63,683 nucleotides of DNA from an uncultured Collinsella sp. Its GTDB lineage: Bacteria; Actinomycetota; Coriobacteriia; Coriobacteriales; Coriobacteriaceae. Location of the stretch: the NCBI GenBank assembly GCA_900541205.1, contig UQIV01000014.1, positions 1 through 63,683 of the forward strand, in the 5' to 3' direction. Positions 34,930 to 43,369 of this stretch are shown here, one piece after another (position 1 is the first letter of the stretch; each line of letters starts with the position of its first letter). A program made the translations under genes and the position numbers. The notes under the pieces are model-generated. The model saw nothing but the letters and a program-made list of their open reading frames with translations. It was not told where the DNA came from and did not search any database.

Positions 34930-37054
34930 GCGTTTCTGGTCTAGATGCGTTTTGACGCGCCGTCCGAGCTGCCATCGCAAGCGAGGCGGCTTTATGGGCC
35001 GCGCCGGTATCGACCTGTTTATCGAAGACGGTGCCTACACCACGCTTTCTTCTGCCGTGGTCATCCTAGTGGTGCTCACGTTGTTGTTTTCGTCGACCGC
35101 GGCGATATGGAGCATGTCGCGTGCCGGGGATACCCAGGTGGCGGCCGATAGCGGCGCGCTGGCGGGTGCCAACGTAGTGTCGTCCTATCACACGGCTGCC
35201 ACGGTGGTTGATGCGAGCATCTTGAGTCTGGGGCTGGCGGGGTTTGCCACAATCGGGACGGGCCTGGTCGCCATCCTCATCCCGGGTGCCGAACCAGTTG
35301 CCGGCAATATGGTCGACACCGGGATTGAGATCATTAAAACGCGCAACAAGTTTGCCAAAAGCGCATCGGAAGGCTTACAGAAAATCGAGACGGCTCTGCC
35401 GTATCTGATCGCCGCGCGTGCCACGCAGGCGGTGTCGGCGCAGGATACCGATAGTGTGACCTATACCGGTACGGCGCTTGCCGTGCCCAGGACATCCGAG
35501 TCTGATTTTGTTGCGCTCGAGGGTTCCGAGATCTCGACCGATGCCATTAAAGATGCGTCGGAAGATCTGGAGCGCGCGGCCGAGGAGCTACAAAAAGCAT
35601 CGGAGGAGACGGCGAAGGCAAAGGAGCGTGCCTGGCTAGCGGATTGCGGTGGATCGGATAAAGGTTCGGTCGGCAGCTGTTCGTGTATGTGGGAGCGCGC
35701 GAAAAGCCTAACGGATCTCTCCGGTGTTCAAAATCCGCATTACGCTTCGAGCGTTACGTGGGAGCCTCAAGTTGCCCTTGATCGCGCGAAGGACTACTAC
35801 CATTGGCGTCTGACAAATGAGAAGCCCCACGGCTCGAGTGTCGAGATGAGGGCAGAGTCTGCGGCGCGTAAGGCGTTTTATACCTATGCGAGTGCGGAGG
35901 TCGATCGGGCATATATAACCGAGAACGGAGACAGGGTTTCCTCCTATATTCCACTGTTGCCGCGCAACTCTGATGAGGTTCGGGCGACGGAGCTCTATAC
36001 CGATGCGGTGTGGCCGACGAGCGTGAACGATGACAAGGCGTATCTGCATTACGGGACGACCTGCCCTAACTATAAGAAAGGGACGCCGAGCGGATTTGCT
36101 TCGGTTGCCGATTACGATGGACAGGATAAATGCAGCAAATGCCATTTTGGCGTTTCGTCGCTTGGTGCTGTTGCGGCGCCTTCAACCTCTATCGAAAACG
36201 GCTTCGAGTATCACTTTGACAAGTTTAAAGACGCCCTGGAAGACTACGTCGAATGCCGCAACAAAGAGCTCGAGCTCGAACGTCAGACCGAAGACGAGAC
36301 CGACCGTGCGAGCAATGCGTTTGACCAGGCCATCAAAGCGCTTTCGGGCGAGCGTCCGCGTATCGCTCCGCCCGGTCGCAACGGCGTGGTCGCCTTTGCG
36401 GTTTCGGGTGCCATCTCGAGCCCCGACGAGCTCAACTCTTCGTTTAACACGGCAGTCAGGCTTGGCGATCGCGGTGCTATCTCTGCCGCGGTGTTGGCAC
36501 CCGATGACGCGACGGCGCAAAACAACGTGCTTTCGCGATTTTTCTCGACATTGAAGGAACGCTCGGGCGGCGTTGCCGGCGTGCTCGACGGCGTCATGGA
36601 TGTTTGGGGACGGCTGTTCGTAGGATACGGTGATATCCAAGGTTCAGCCGACGAACTTATGGACGAGATGATTAAAGGCCTAGGAGGGGGCAGCGGCGCG
36701 TTGGGCTCCATCGCATCGTGGCTCGGCGATACCGTTTCGGCGTCCGTGGCGGCGTTGGGTCTGGAGTCGTGCGACTTGCGCCTGCGAAAGCCGGTGCTGA
36801 CCGATTCCGCCAACGTCATTAAGAGTCCGGGGTCTGACATTGCTGGTCTCTCTCAAGCGCAAGACAAACTGCGAAATATTCCGTTGGGCGTGACCGATCC
36901 CAAGGCGCTTTGCGAGGCGTTGGAATATCAAGTCGAACGCACCATCAGCGGCACGGTGTTTACGCTTGCAGAGATTCCGCTGCCCGGCGGCGGTTCCATT
37001 CCACTTACCGTCGATGTCGCCACGCTGGTTGGCGCTCTGGGCGGTGGGTCGTAA
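34901..37054 (+). CDS. TadG-like pilus-associated protein, large and Cys-containing
   Basis: A 717-aa protein. Residues ~40-95 match the 'Tad/TadG' N-terminal signature: AVVILVVLTLLFSSTAAIWS, then TQVAADSGALAGANVV. The extracytoplasmic remainder (~600 aa) includes helical coiled-coil-like stretches (EDLERAAEELQKASEETAKA) and cysteines in CGG...CSC (~residues 248-265) and CPNY...CSKCHFG (~388-414), a pattern suggesting disulfides or a metal site. It is far longer than most TadG proteins. The ATG at 34901 follows GGAGGGAG and overlaps the TadE-like gene by 29 bp. Confidence 0.75.
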   Translation: MIRGLLHGIKRFWSRCVLTRRPSCHRKRGGFMGRAGIDLFIEDGAYTTLSSAVVILVVLTLLFSSTAAIWSMSRAGDTQVAADSGALAGANVVSSYHTAATVVDASILSLGLAGFATIGTGLVAILIPGAEPVAGNMVDTGIEIIKTRNKFAKSASEGLQKIETALPYLIAARATQAVSAQDTDSVTYTGTALAVPRTSESDFVALEGSEISTDAIKDASEDLERAAEELQKASEETAKAKERAWLADCGGSDKGSVGSCSCMWERAKSLTDLSGVQNPHYASSVTWEPQVALDRAKDYYHWRLTNEKPHGSSVEMRAESAARKAFYTYASAEVDRAYITENGDRVSSYIPLLPRNSDEVRATELYTDAVWPTSVNDDKAYLHYGTTCPNYKKGTPSGFASVADYDGQDKCSKCHFGVSSLGAVAAPSTSIENGFEYHFDKFKDALEDYVECRNKELELERQTEDETDRASNAFDQAIKALSGERPRIAPPGRNGVVAFAVSGAISSPDELNSSFNTAVRLGDRGAISAAVLAPDDATAQNNVLSRFFSTLKERSGGVAGVLDGVMDVWGRLFVGYGDIQGSADELMDEMIKGLGGGSGALGSIASWLGDTVSASVAALGLESCDLRLRKPVLTDSANVIKSPGSDIAGLSQAQDKLRNIPLGVTDPKALCEALEYQVERTISGTVFTLAEIPLPGGGSIPLTVDVATLVGALGGGS

Positions 37055-37530
37055 TGAGTATTCGCATACGTCTGCGCGAGGAGCGCGCCCAAGCGACGGT
37101 GGAGATGGCAGTGGTTACGCCCGTTTTGCTGGTGCTGGCACTCATCGTGTACAACGTCATGATCTTTGCCAGCGCTGTCGCGCGCTTCGACCGCGTGGTG
37201 CCCGACATCGTGTTGGCGCATGCCGTGGCGCCGAGCGGGGAGGGCGACGAAAGCTCTGCCGATGCCTCGGCGACGGTTCAGACTCAAATTCTGAATGCCA
37301 TGGAAGGCTATGACTTGCAGATCGAAGTGTCGAGCGAGCAAGGCGCGGAGGCATCGGATGGTGGCCTGCTCTCCCTATCCGGTACGTTTAGGACCTACAC
37401 ATGCACCATGCACTATGAGCCGTGGCCGACTTCTCTCAGCATCGCTGGCGTTCCGCTGGGGGCGCCGACAACGTTGTCGCACGAGCGTGCGGTGACGGTC
37501 GATCCATGGCGTCCGGGGGTGGTCATGTGA
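37054..37530 (+). CDS. TadE-like minor pilin (second)
   Basis: A 158-aa protein with N-terminal REERAQATVEMAVVTPVLLV (pseudopilin processing and membrane helix) and an extracytoplasmic domain of ~120 residues. The Tyr normally at +6 is Met here (VEM). It overlaps the TadG-like gene by one base (TAATG) and the DUF192 gene by four. Confidence 0.78.
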   Translation: MSIRIRLREERAQATVEMAVVTPVLLVLALIVYNVMIFASAVARFDRVVPDIVLAHAVAPSGEGDESSADASATVQTQILNAMEGYDLQIEVSSEQGAEASDGGLLSLSGTFRTYTCTMHYEPWPTSLSIAGVPLGAPTTLSHERAVTVDPWRPGVVM

Positions 37531-37886
37531 CCGCGGTCTCGTCCTACATCGCCTACGCGCGGGCACTCAACAGGCTGGGTTGGACGCCGGCCGAGTTTGC
37601 GGTGGCGGAGTCGTTTGTCGTGCGCCTGCGCGGTATGCTGGGACGGCGTCCGGTTGCCGCCAACGGCCTGCCGCTTGTCATGGCGTTTCCGCACTGTTCC
37701 TCGGTCCACACGTGTTTTATGGCCTATCCCATCGATATCGCCTTTATCGACGCACGCGGCAATATCCTCGCGCGCTACGAAAACGTTCGTCCTTGGCGCA
37801 TGTGCTCCCACCCAGGTGCCTGGGCCGTACTAGAGCGTCCTTCAATCATTGTTTCGACCCCTGCTCTCCAACGCGTGCCGGCTTAA
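37527..37886 (+). CDS. DUF192-domain protein at the end of the tad operon
   Basis: A 119-aa protein with the DUF192 core: CFMAYPIDIAFIDARGNILA and VRPWRMCSHPGAW. DUF192 proteins are small, often envelope-associated and frequently near tad/secretion genes in actinobacteria; the function is not established. The start GTG at 37527 lies inside the ATGTGA overlap with the preceding gene and follows GGGGGTGG. No signal peptide is seen, so it may act in the cytoplasm. Confidence 0.75.
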   Translation: MTAVSSYIAYARALNRLGWTPAEFAVAESFVVRLRGMLGRRPVAANGLPLVMAFPHCSSVHTCFMAYPIDIAFIDARGNILARYENVRPWRMCSHPGAWAVLERPSIIVSTPALQRVPA

Positions 37887-37983
37887 GGGACTGAGCGAAA
37901 AACTTCTTGCTGCCGGCTGATGCCTCTGACGTGCCGATTTATAGAACCGAGGCTGTGTTCAAAAACTTTTTTAAAATTCTCGG

Positions 37984-38011
37984 TTGACCGGAACGCGTCC
38001 TTGGTTATACT
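37984..38011 (+). promoter_or_regulatory. Putative tRNA-Phe promoter
   Basis: TTGACC (37984-37989) and TATACT (38006-38011) are 16 bp apart, about 32 bases before the tRNA. Both boxes are near consensus. Confidence 0.7.
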
Positions 38012-38043
38012 AATCAAGCCTTGAAACAAGGCACACCTCAAAT

Positions 38044-38098
<55 letters not shown>

Positions 38099-38116
<18 letters not shown>

Positions 38117-38347
38117 CCTTGAATTGACTAGGACCTCTGCAAAGGGGTCCTTTTCTTTTATGCAGCCCCCACATGGAATCGAACCCCGTGAGGGCGCGGA
38201 GCTGAGGAAACGCGATAGCGTTTGCCAGCGCAGCTCGCAAGGCGCGCAAGCGCCGCAGCGGTCCGTCCGCGCAGCGCGCGGACGCGATTCCCTTCCCCGC
38301 CACCTTGAATTGACTAGGACCTCTGCAAAGGGGTCCTTTTCTTTTAT
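38099..38347 (+). repeat. tRNA-Phe 3'-end duplication cassette
   Basis: A 63-bp direct repeat (38099-38161 and 38285-38347, offset 186 bp) comprises the tRNA 3' end from the T-loop plus its terminator. Between the copies lies a 123-bp GC-rich core. The core starts with an inverted copy of the tRNA's own T-arm, GGAATCGAACCCC (38175-38187), and continues with palindromes such as AAACGC/GCGTTT (about 38209-38222) and GTCCGCGC-type arms (38264-38283). The same architecture, with a clearly related core, occurs at tRNA-Arg. There is no integrase or other gene inside. Confidence 0.9.
38130..38160 (+). terminator. Intrinsic terminator after tRNA-Phe
   Basis: AGGACC-tctgcaaagg-GGTCCT followed by TTTCTTTTA. 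An identical copy lies at 38316-38346 in the duplicated 3' end. Confidence 0.8.
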
Positions 38348-38357
38348 TGAGGGCTCT

Positions 38358-38593
38358 GCGGAAATTGCGTCCCGGAATTTGGATTCAGAGCGGGATGCGT
38401 TTTCCGCTTTAAGGCCGCTTGGGAAAGCACGGCCCGGAATCCCGGTGCCAGAATGGGACGCGCTTTCCTTTTGCGGTCTTTGGCGGAAACTGCGTCCCAG
38501 ATCCCGCGCTCAGAACGGGATGCATTTTCCGGTTGAGGCCTCGAACGGAAAATGCATCCCAGTCTTTTGCGAAAAACGGGATGCGCTTTCCGG
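38358..38593. repeat. Array of four related hairpins
   Basis: Four units of ~48-50 bp at 38358-38407, 38421-38468, 38484-38531 and 38545-38592 share arms close to CGGAAANTGCGTCCC and GGGATGCGTTTTCCG, separated by 15-20 variable bases, with a 61-63 bp period. Each unit is a self-complementary hairpin. There is no CRISPR-like direct repeat or cas gene. The array lies between the tRNA-Phe cassette and the GH5 gene, in 660 bp without a gene. Confidence 0.85.
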
Positions 38594-38780
38594 CCGCCTA
38601 CTTCCGGCGCATATGTACATCTCGGCGCGCCATCTCGGGCCCGCCCAGACATTCCTCCCACTTTCGCGCCACTTTACAGACCGTTCGGTCGCCTGTCCGC
38701 ACACGCGGGTATACTCAAAACGATACTTATCCTATGCAATACGATGCAGGCTCGGCCTGCGCGATCCGAAGGGGGCAGTG

Positions 38781-39842
38781 ATGGAGAGGATACTCGGCGT
38801 TAATCTCTCTGGCTGGTTTATTCCCGAGCCTTGGGTGACCCCGTCGCTATACGCGGCGACCGGTGCATCCAACGCGGCCGAGCTGCAGGAGGCCATGGGC
38901 ACCGCCGCTTATAACGAGCGCATGCGCCGTCATTACGAGACGTTTGTGAGCGAGGATGATTTCCGTCGCATGGCGCAGATCGGCCTCAACGCCGTGCGCC
39001 TGCCGGTGCCTTGGTATGCCTTTGGCTCACAGGAGTCCGATGCCTCCTACATCTCGGTTGTCGACTACATCGACCGCGCGATTGAGTGGGCTGCCAAGTA
39101 CAACATTCGCGTGCTGCTTGATCTAGCAACTGTGCCCGGTGGCCAGGGCGATTCCAACGATTCGCCCGCCACGCCAGAGGCTGTTGCCGAGTGGCATTCG
39201 TCCACCAACGGTCGTCATGTCGCACTCGACGTGCTCGAGCGCTTGGCCGATCGCTACGGCGAGGCCGAGAGCCTGCTGGGCATTGAGCTGCTGGATACGC
39301 CGCAGATGAGTGTCCGCAAGAGCCTCTTCACCATGACGGATGGCATTCCGGCGCACTACCTGCGCAACTTCTATCGCGATGCCTATGAGCTCGTCCGTTC
39401 GTATATGCCCGAGGATAAGATCGTCGTCTTTTCGTCTTCGGGGCATCCCAGCGAGTGGAAGCATTTTATGCGCGGCGCCAAGTACAAGAACGTCTACATG
39501 GACCTTCACCTGTACCATTACCGCGACGAGTATGCGCTCGACATCACGAGCCCCCGCGGGCTGACGACGGCGATTTCGCGCAACAAGCGCGAGCTTAAAG
39601 AAGCGATTTCGACTGGGTTCCCCGTGCTGGTGGGCGAATGGTCGGGCGCGGCGATCTTTGCCAACTCGTCGGTTACGCCCGAGGGCCGCAATGCCTACGA
39701 GCGCGTGTTTATCGCCAACCAGCTGGCTTCGTTTGCGCCGGCTGCCGGCTGGTTCTTCCAAACGTGGAAGACCGAGAAGCGCATTGCAGCATGGGACGCC
39801 CGCGCGGCGCTCGGTACGCTCGAGCGCGGCATGATTGAATAG
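38781..39842 (+). CDS. GH5-like glycoside hydrolase homologue with altered acid/base site
   Basis: A 353-aa protein of the glycoside hydrolase 5 fold, close to exo-beta-1,3-glucanase types: RILGVNLSGWFIPEPWVTPS at the N-terminus, GLNAVRLPVPWYAF, and the strand-7 nucleophile motif VLVGEWSGA (Glu286). At strand 4, where GH5 enzymes have a Asn-Glu-Pro with the acid/base Glu, this protein has ELLDTPQ, so Thr173 replaces the Glu. It may be inactive, substrate-binding only, or use another residue. There is no signal peptide, so it is cytoplasmic. GGGGGCAG precedes the ATG at 38781; a TATACT box lies at 38709. Confidence 0.8.
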   Translation: MERILGVNLSGWFIPEPWVTPSLYAATGASNAAELQEAMGTAAYNERMRRHYETFVSEDDFRRMAQIGLNAVRLPVPWYAFGSQESDASYISVVDYIDRAIEWAAKYNIRVLLDLATVPGGQGDSNDSPATPEAVAEWHSSTNGRHVALDVLERLADRYGEAESLLGIELLDTPQMSVRKSLFTMTDGIPAHYLRNFYRDAYELVRSYMPEDKIVVFSSSGHPSEWKHFMRGAKYKNVYMDLHLYHYRDEYALDITSPRGLTTAISRNKRELKEAISTGFPVLVGEWSGAAIFANSSVTPEGRNAYERVFIANQLASFAPAAGWFFQTWKTEKRIAAWDARAALGTLERGMIE

Positions 39843-39848
39843 GTTGAT

Positions 39849-40727
39849 ATGACGCAAAACAGCGCCCATACGGGCAAACTCTATGTGGTCGGCACGCCCA
39901 TCGGCAACCTGGGCGACCTGTCTCCGCGCGTTGGCGAGGCGTTTGCCGCCGCCGATGCCATCTGCTGCGAAGACACGCGTGTGACGTCAAAGCTGCTGAT
40001 GCACCTGGGCATTTCCAAGCCACTTGTCCGTTGCGACGAGAATGTGATCGCCAGCCGCGCCGCCGGCCTGGTCGACCGTCTGCTGGCGGGGGAGACCCTC
40101 GCCTTTGCCTCGGATGCCGGCATGCCGAGCGTGTCCGATCCCGGCCAGGCGCTGGTCGAGGCGGCGCGTGAGGCCGATGTGCCCGTCGAAGTTATTCCCG
40201 GGCCCTCTGCTTGCGTCACGGCACTCGTTTCGTCCGGCATTCCCTGCGAGCATTTTTTCTTCGAGGGCTTTTTGGGCCGAAAGCACGGCGACCGTGTGCG
40301 CCGTTTGCAGCGCCTTGCCGTGGTGCCCGGCGCGCTCATCTTCTACGAGTCTCCACATCGCATCGTGGCGACGCTCGAGGCCGTGGCGGAGGTCTTTCCC
40401 CAGCGTGAGGTTGCCGTCTGCCGCGAACTCACCAAGCTGCACGAGGAGGTCTTGCGCGGGCCCGCTGCCCAGCTAACCGAGGAGCTGCGTGCTCGCGGCG
40501 AGGTAAAGGGCGAGATTGCGCTGGTCATCGCGCCGCCGAGCGAGGACGAAGAGGCCGGTATCGCGCCGGTTGGCGCAGCGGCAGTAGATCCCGATGAGGC
40601 CCTGCGCGCGGATATCCGCGCCGCGCTCGAGGAGGGGGAGCCCGCCTCTGCGGTGGCCAAGCGCCTGTCTCAGAAGTATTCGCGCCGCAAGCGCGATGTC
40701 TATGCCATGGTGCTCGATATGCAATAG
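39849..40727 (+). CDS. rsmI: 16S rRNA (cytidine-1402-2'-O)-methyltransferase RsmI
   Basis: A 292-aa tetrapyrrole-methylase-fold enzyme that 2'-O-methylates C1402 in the 30S decoding centre. Signature segments are LYVVGTPIGNLGDLSPR, CEDTRVTSKLL, SDAGMPSVSDPG (SAM site), PGPSACVTALVSSG and FEGFLGRK, then FYESPHRI. It starts 4 bp after the GH5 stop, so the two are probably cotranscribed. Confidence 0.96.
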   Translation: MTQNSAHTGKLYVVGTPIGNLGDLSPRVGEAFAAADAICCEDTRVTSKLLMHLGISKPLVRCDENVIASRAAGLVDRLLAGETLAFASDAGMPSVSDPGQALVEAAREADVPVEVIPGPSACVTALVSSGIPCEHFFFEGFLGRKHGDRVRRLQRLAVVPGALIFYESPHRIVATLEAVAEVFPQREVAVCRELTKLHEEVLRGPAAQLTEELRARGEVKGEIALVIAPPSEDEEAGIAPVGAAAVDPDEALRADIRAALEEGEPASAVAKRLSQKYSRRKRDVYAMVLDMQ

Positions 40728-40796
40728 ATGGAGGATATCCAGCCCTTGCGCTAGAATCATCCTCTGTATGCAACGTTTTTCTGGAGGACAAACCCC

Positions 40797-42398
40797 ATGG
40801 ATCAAAGCAAGCCTTCGTTCTTTATCACGACGCCCATCTACTACGTCAACGCCGATCCGCACCTGGGCACGGCTTATTCCACCATCATCGCCGATGTTCA
40901 GGCTCGCTATCGCCGCTCCGCCGGCTATAACGTCAAGTTCCTGACCGGCATGGACGAGCACGGCGAGAAGGTCGCCGAGGCCGCGGCCAAGCACAACATG
41001 ACGCCGCAGGAGTGGACCGACAGCCAGGCCCCGCACTTCAAGGAGCTTTGGAGCAAACTCGAGATCTCTAACGACGACTTCATCCGCACCACCGAGCCGC
41101 GCCAGCATCATGCCGTGCAGTATCTATGGGAGCGCATGAAGGAGTCTGGCTATCTGTATAAGGGCAGCTACGACGGCTGGTATTGCGTGCCCGACGAGAC
41201 CTACTTCACCGACACACAGGTCCAGAAGGGCGACGAGGAGTACGGCAGCGTCGGCCAGCACCTGTGTCCCGACTGCCACCGTCCGCTCGAGCGCGTGCAG
41301 GAGGAGTCCTACTTCTTTAAGCTTTCCGCCTTCCAGGACAAGCTGCTCAAGCTCTATGACGAGCACCCCGACTTTGTCGAGCCCGCGTTCCGTATGAACG
41401 AGGTGCGTAGCTTTGTCGAGGGCGGCCTCAACGACCTCTCCGTGAGCCGCACGAGCTTTGACTGGGGCATCCAGGTTCCGTTCGATGAGGGCCATGTGAC
41501 CTACGTGTGGTTCGACGCGCTGCTCAACTATATGACGGCCGTCGGCTACGGCGTCGATACCGACGAGGCCCGTGCCGAGCTGGCCTATCGCTGGCCCGCG
41601 CAGTTCCACATCGTGGGCAAGGACATCATCCGTTTCCACTGCGTCATTTGGCCCGCCATGCTCATGGCCATCGGCGAGGCCCTGCCCGAGCACGTCTTTG
41701 CCCATGGCTTCCTGACCGTGCGCAATGCCGAGACCGGTAAGGCCGAGAAGATGTCCAAGAGCCGCGGCAACGCCATCGCTCCGCAGGACGTTATCGACAT
41801 GCTGGGCGTCGAGGGCTATCGCTACTACTTTATGACCGACGTCGTCCCCGGCACCGACGGTGCCATCAGCTTCGACCGCATGGAGCAGGTCTACAACGCC
41901 GACCTGGCCAACAGCTGGGGCAACCTCATCTCGCGTTCGCTCAACATGAGCGGCAAGTATTTTGACGGTTGCGCGCCCGCCAAGCCCGCATCGTTCGATG
42001 CGTTCGACAACCCGCTGGCAAAGATTGCCGACGGTTTGGTCGAGCGCTACATGGCCAAGATGGACGTGCTCGATTACGGTGGAGCCAAGGACGAGGTCAT
42101 GGAGCTCATCCACGCCGCCAACCACTACATCGAGGACTCCGAGCCTTGGGCACTTGCCAAGGACGAGGCCAAGGCTGACGAGCTGGCGTTTGTGATCTAC
42201 AACCTGCTCGAGGCCATCCGCATTGCCGCTCACCTGCTGATGCCGCTCATGCCCCAGACTTCTGCCGAGGCTCTGCGCCGCCTGTCCTGCGAGGACGAGG
42301 CCGCGAGCGACGACCTCAAGGGCATTTGCGCTTGGGGCCTGCTTGCTGGTGGTCAGCCCGTCGAGAAGGGCGATCCGCTGTTCCCGCGTCTGGCGTAG
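40797..42398 (+). CDS. metG: Methionyl-tRNA synthetase
   Basis: Class I synthetase of 533 aa. HIGH-like motif is YYVNADPHLGTAY, KMSKS motif EKMSKSRGN (~residue 318), and a zinc-type insertion is reduced to CPDCHRPLERVQ. The anticodon-binding helical domain ends the protein; the dimerising C-terminal EMAP domain of longer MetRS is absent, as in many Gram-positive short forms. GGAGGA precedes the ATG. Confidence 0.97.
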   Translation: MDQSKPSFFITTPIYYVNADPHLGTAYSTIIADVQARYRRSAGYNVKFLTGMDEHGEKVAEAAAKHNMTPQEWTDSQAPHFKELWSKLEISNDDFIRTTEPRQHHAVQYLWERMKESGYLYKGSYDGWYCVPDETYFTDTQVQKGDEEYGSVGQHLCPDCHRPLERVQEESYFFKLSAFQDKLLKLYDEHPDFVEPAFRMNEVRSFVEGGLNDLSVSRTSFDWGIQVPFDEGHVTYVWFDALLNYMTAVGYGVDTDEARAELAYRWPAQFHIVGKDIIRFHCVIWPAMLMAIGEALPEHVFAHGFLTVRNAETGKAEKMSKSRGNAIAPQDVIDMLGVEGYRYYFMTDVVPGTDGAISFDRMEQVYNADLANSWGNLISRSLNMSGKYFDGCAPAKPASFDAFDNPLAKIADGLVERYMAKMDVLDYGGAKDEVMELIHAANHYIEDSEPWALAKDEAKADELAFVIYNLLEAIRIAAHLLMPLMPQTSAEALRRLSCEDEAASDDLKGICAWGLLAGGQPVEKGDPLFPRLA

Positions 42399-42440
42399 AG
42401 ACCGCGCGAGCGCCATATCGGCAATTTGCTGTTTAGCTGT

Positions 42441-42476
42441 AAGGGCATGGCCACCACGGTCCATGCCCTTTTGTTT
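42441..42476 (+). terminator. Intrinsic terminator of metG
   Basis: AAGGGCATGG-ccaccacggt-CCATGCCCTT followed by TTGTTT. Ten-bp perfect stem. Confidence 0.9.
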
Positions 42477-42508
42477 CAAGACGCCGCCATCATGCTAAGG
42501 AGGCAACC

Positions 42509-43369
42509 ATGACAACTTCGCCTTTGGCAAACCCCACGGCCACCAGGGAGCTGCTAGAGGAGTTTGGCCTTGCGACCAAGCATCGCCTGGGCCAGAACTT
42601 TCTAATCGACAATCATGTGATCGAGCGTATCTGCGAGCTTGCCGAGCTTGCAGGTGACGAGCGCGTACTCGAGGTGGGTCCGGGTTGCGGTACGTTGACA
42701 CTTGCGTTGCTGCAGGAAGCGGCGTGCGTTACGTCCATTGAGGCCGATCCTGAGCTCGAACCGGTGCTCGACGCCCACGCCGCCGACTATGCCAACTTCC
42801 GCTTTATCATGGGCGACGCGCTTAAGGTGGGCCCGGAGCAGATTGAGCAGGCTGCCGGCGGCGAGCCCACGGTATTTGTCGCGAACTTGCCCTATAACGT
42901 GGCGGCGACGATCATCCTGCAGTTTTTCCAGACGATGCCCGCGCTCAAGCGCGCCGTCGTCATGGTTCAAAAGGAGGTTGCCGATCGCATTGCCGCAGTG
43001 CCGGGTAACAAGACCTATGGTGGCTATACGGCAAAGCTCGGCCTGTATGCGCAGGTGACGGGTCGCTTTGAGGTCCCGCCGCGTTGCTTTATGCCGGCGC
43101 CGCACGTGGACTCGGCCGTCGTGCGTATCGACCGTGTTGACGGCGTGGTGCCCGAAGGACTCGATCGCGAATTTGTGGCCCGCGTGATTGACGCTGCATT
43201 TGCCCAGCGCCGCAAGACCATCCGCAATTCCATGAGCGCCAACGGCTTTGCCAAGGACGTGCTCGATGTCGCCTTTGAGGCTTGCGGTATCGCGCCCACT
43301 ACGCGCGCCGAGACGCTTGATGTTGCCGACTTTGTCCGCCTGGCCCAGGAGCTAATCCATGACGCCTAA
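42509..43369 (+). CDS. rsmA: 16S rRNA (adenine-1518/1519-N6,N6)-dimethyltransferase RsmA (KsgA)
   Basis: A 286-aa rRNA adenine dimethylase of the 30S assembly checkpoint. Motifs: KHRLGQNFLIDNHVI at the N-terminus, VLEVGPGCGTLTLALLQ (SAM motif I), and VANLPYNVAATIIL with the NLPY catalytic motif. AAGGAGG precedes the ATG. Its end overlaps the tatD start by 11 bp, indicating coupling. Confidence 0.97.
   Translation: MTTSPLANPTATRELLEEFGLATKHRLGQNFLIDNHVIERICELAELAGDERVLEVGPGCGTLTLALLQEAACVTSIEADPELEPVLDAHAADYANFRFIMGDALKVGPEQIEQAAGGEPTVFVANLPYNVAATIILQFFQTMPALKRAVVMVQKEVADRIAAVPGNKTYGGYTAKLGLYAQVTGRFEVPPRCFMPAPHVDSAVVRIDRVDGVVPEGLDREFVARVIDAAFAQRRKTIRNSMSANGFAKDVLDVAFEACGIAPTTRAETLDVADFVRLAQELIHDA

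Noticed and set aside
38358..38593. Possible CRISPR array
   Set aside because: The repeated unit is an inverted pair with divergent loops, not identical direct repeats with unique spacers, and no cas gene is in the window.
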